From an uncultured Muribaculaceae bacterium (GTDB lineage Bacteria; Bacteroidota; Bacteroidia; Bacteroidales; Muribaculaceae): a DNA stretch of 64,000 nucleotides. The translations under genes were made by a program, and so were the position numbers. Location: NCBI GenBank assembly GCA_905209725.1, contig CAJLTZ010000001.1, forward strand, positions 1-64,000, read 5' to 3'. The notes under the pieces are model-generated. The model searched no databases. It had not been told where the DNA came from and saw only the letters and a list, made by a program, of their open reading frames with translations. Shown in pieces: positions 63,636 through 64,000 of this stretch. How positions within the stretch are numbered: the stretch's first letter is position 1; each line of letters opens with the position of its first letter.

Positions 63636-64000
63636 ATGAGACATAATAAGAAATTCAATCACCTTAGCCGTAAGAAGGGTCATCGCGAGGCGCTCCTCTC
63701 GAATATGGCCGCCTCTCTTATCATGCATAAGAGAATCTTTACGACACTGGCTAAGGCCAAAGCTCTTAGAGTTTATGCCGAGCCGCTGATCACTCGTTCC
63801 AAGAAGGATGAGACCATCAACCGTCGCGTTGTGTTCAGCTATCTGCAGAACAAAGAGGCTGTGAAGGAGCTTTTCGGCGTGATTGCCGAGAAGGTGGCCG
63901 ACCGTCCCGGTGGCTATCTCCGCATCCTTAAGACCACACGCCGCGTGGGCGATAACGCCGAGATGGCAATGATCGAGTTTGTTGACTTCAACGAGGCTGC
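63636..64000 (+). CDS. rplQ: 50S ribosomal protein L17 (partial, cut by window end)
   Basis: The first ~121 codons read [20 protein letters not shown], with [20 protein letters not shown] and the conserved R(V)[10 protein letters not shown] block. Starts 6 nt after rpoA. No stop before 64000. Confidence 0.95.
   Translation, partial: MRHNKKFNHLSRKKGHREALLSNMAASLIMHKRIFTTLAKAKALRVYAEPLITRSKKDETINRRVVFSYLQNKEAVKELFGVIAEKVADRPGGYLRILKTTRRVGDNAEMAMIEFVDFNEA

Noticed and set aside
1..64000. CRISPR arrays, insertion sequences, prophage genes
   Set aside because: No regularly spaced repeats with unique spacers, and no transposase, integrase or phage structural gene, were seen on either strand.

Overview
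The window is chromosomal DNA of a Bacteroidales bacterium, most likely Muribaculaceae or a close relative. Evidence: promoters follow the Bacteroidetes pattern (TTTG, 19-20 nt, TAnnTTTG) and starts mostly lack Shine-Dalgarno sites. The outer-membrane set is Bacteroidetes-like (BamA, two OmpH/Skp, a DUF6089 barrel). There are type IX secretion (T9SS) sorting tails, a DUF4143 ATPase, a Spi/C10 peptidase, and a str-S10-spc-alpha ribosomal cluster with no tuf between fusA and rpsJ. The family assignment is inference; the order is well supported. No insertion sequence, prophage or CRISPR array was seen.

Layout. 1-2.2 kb is accessory: half of a dispersed palindromic repeat, a DUF4143 ATPase, a 33-bp tandem repeat and a decayed AAA-ATPase/PD-(D/E)XK gene. 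2.2-5.3 kb (minus) is a glycosyltransferase-trmB-mrp operon, followed by a GH3-family gene on plus. 7-15.7 kb (minus) runs rpoN, a membrane coiled-coil protein, ugd, a fused rdgB::PorZ-like gene and a leucine-rich-repeat T9SS cargo. A tRNA-Leu(UAA) lies just upstream of rpoN. 16-24.7 kb has an orphan plus-strand gene, then on minus a TPR protein, murI, two ompH, bamA, uppS, a DUF6089 barrel and a DUF6242 lipoprotein. 25-26.4 kb (plus) has an exported carboxymuconolactone-decarboxylase/cupin protein and a Dabb protein.

26.3-41.1 kb (minus) is a purine supercluster: purE, purL, purM, purH, purD, folD, purB, purA, guaB, guaA. It covers most of the route from PRPP-derived intermediates to AMP and GMP, and folD supplies the one-carbon unit used by PurH. 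purF, purN, purC and purK are absent here. A clear promoter lies about 260 nt upstream of purE, and the leader carries an intrinsic-terminator-like hairpin. 41.2-44 kb is an AT-rich cassette (C10 peptidase plus exported partner) bracketed by diverged 67-73 bp direct repeats and next to a 132-bp palindromic element. A MATE transporter follows.

45.7-64 kb (plus) is the ribosomal superoperon from rpsL to rplQ (cut by the window end), including fusA, secY, map, infA and rpoA. Genes are normally 0-57 nt apart. Only four gaps exceed 100 nt: three lie before S7, S8 and S4 and hold inverted repeats, and the fourth carries a promoter before S13. In E. coli S7, S8 and S4 are the autogenous repressors of the str, spc and alpha operons, so these gaps are strong candidates for autoregulatory RNA sites.

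The observations most worth a second look are the RdgB::PorZ-like fusion beside a UDP-sugar dehydrogenase and a T9SS cargo gene, the purE leader, the S7/S8/S4 leaders, and the repeat-flanked C10 peptidase cassette.
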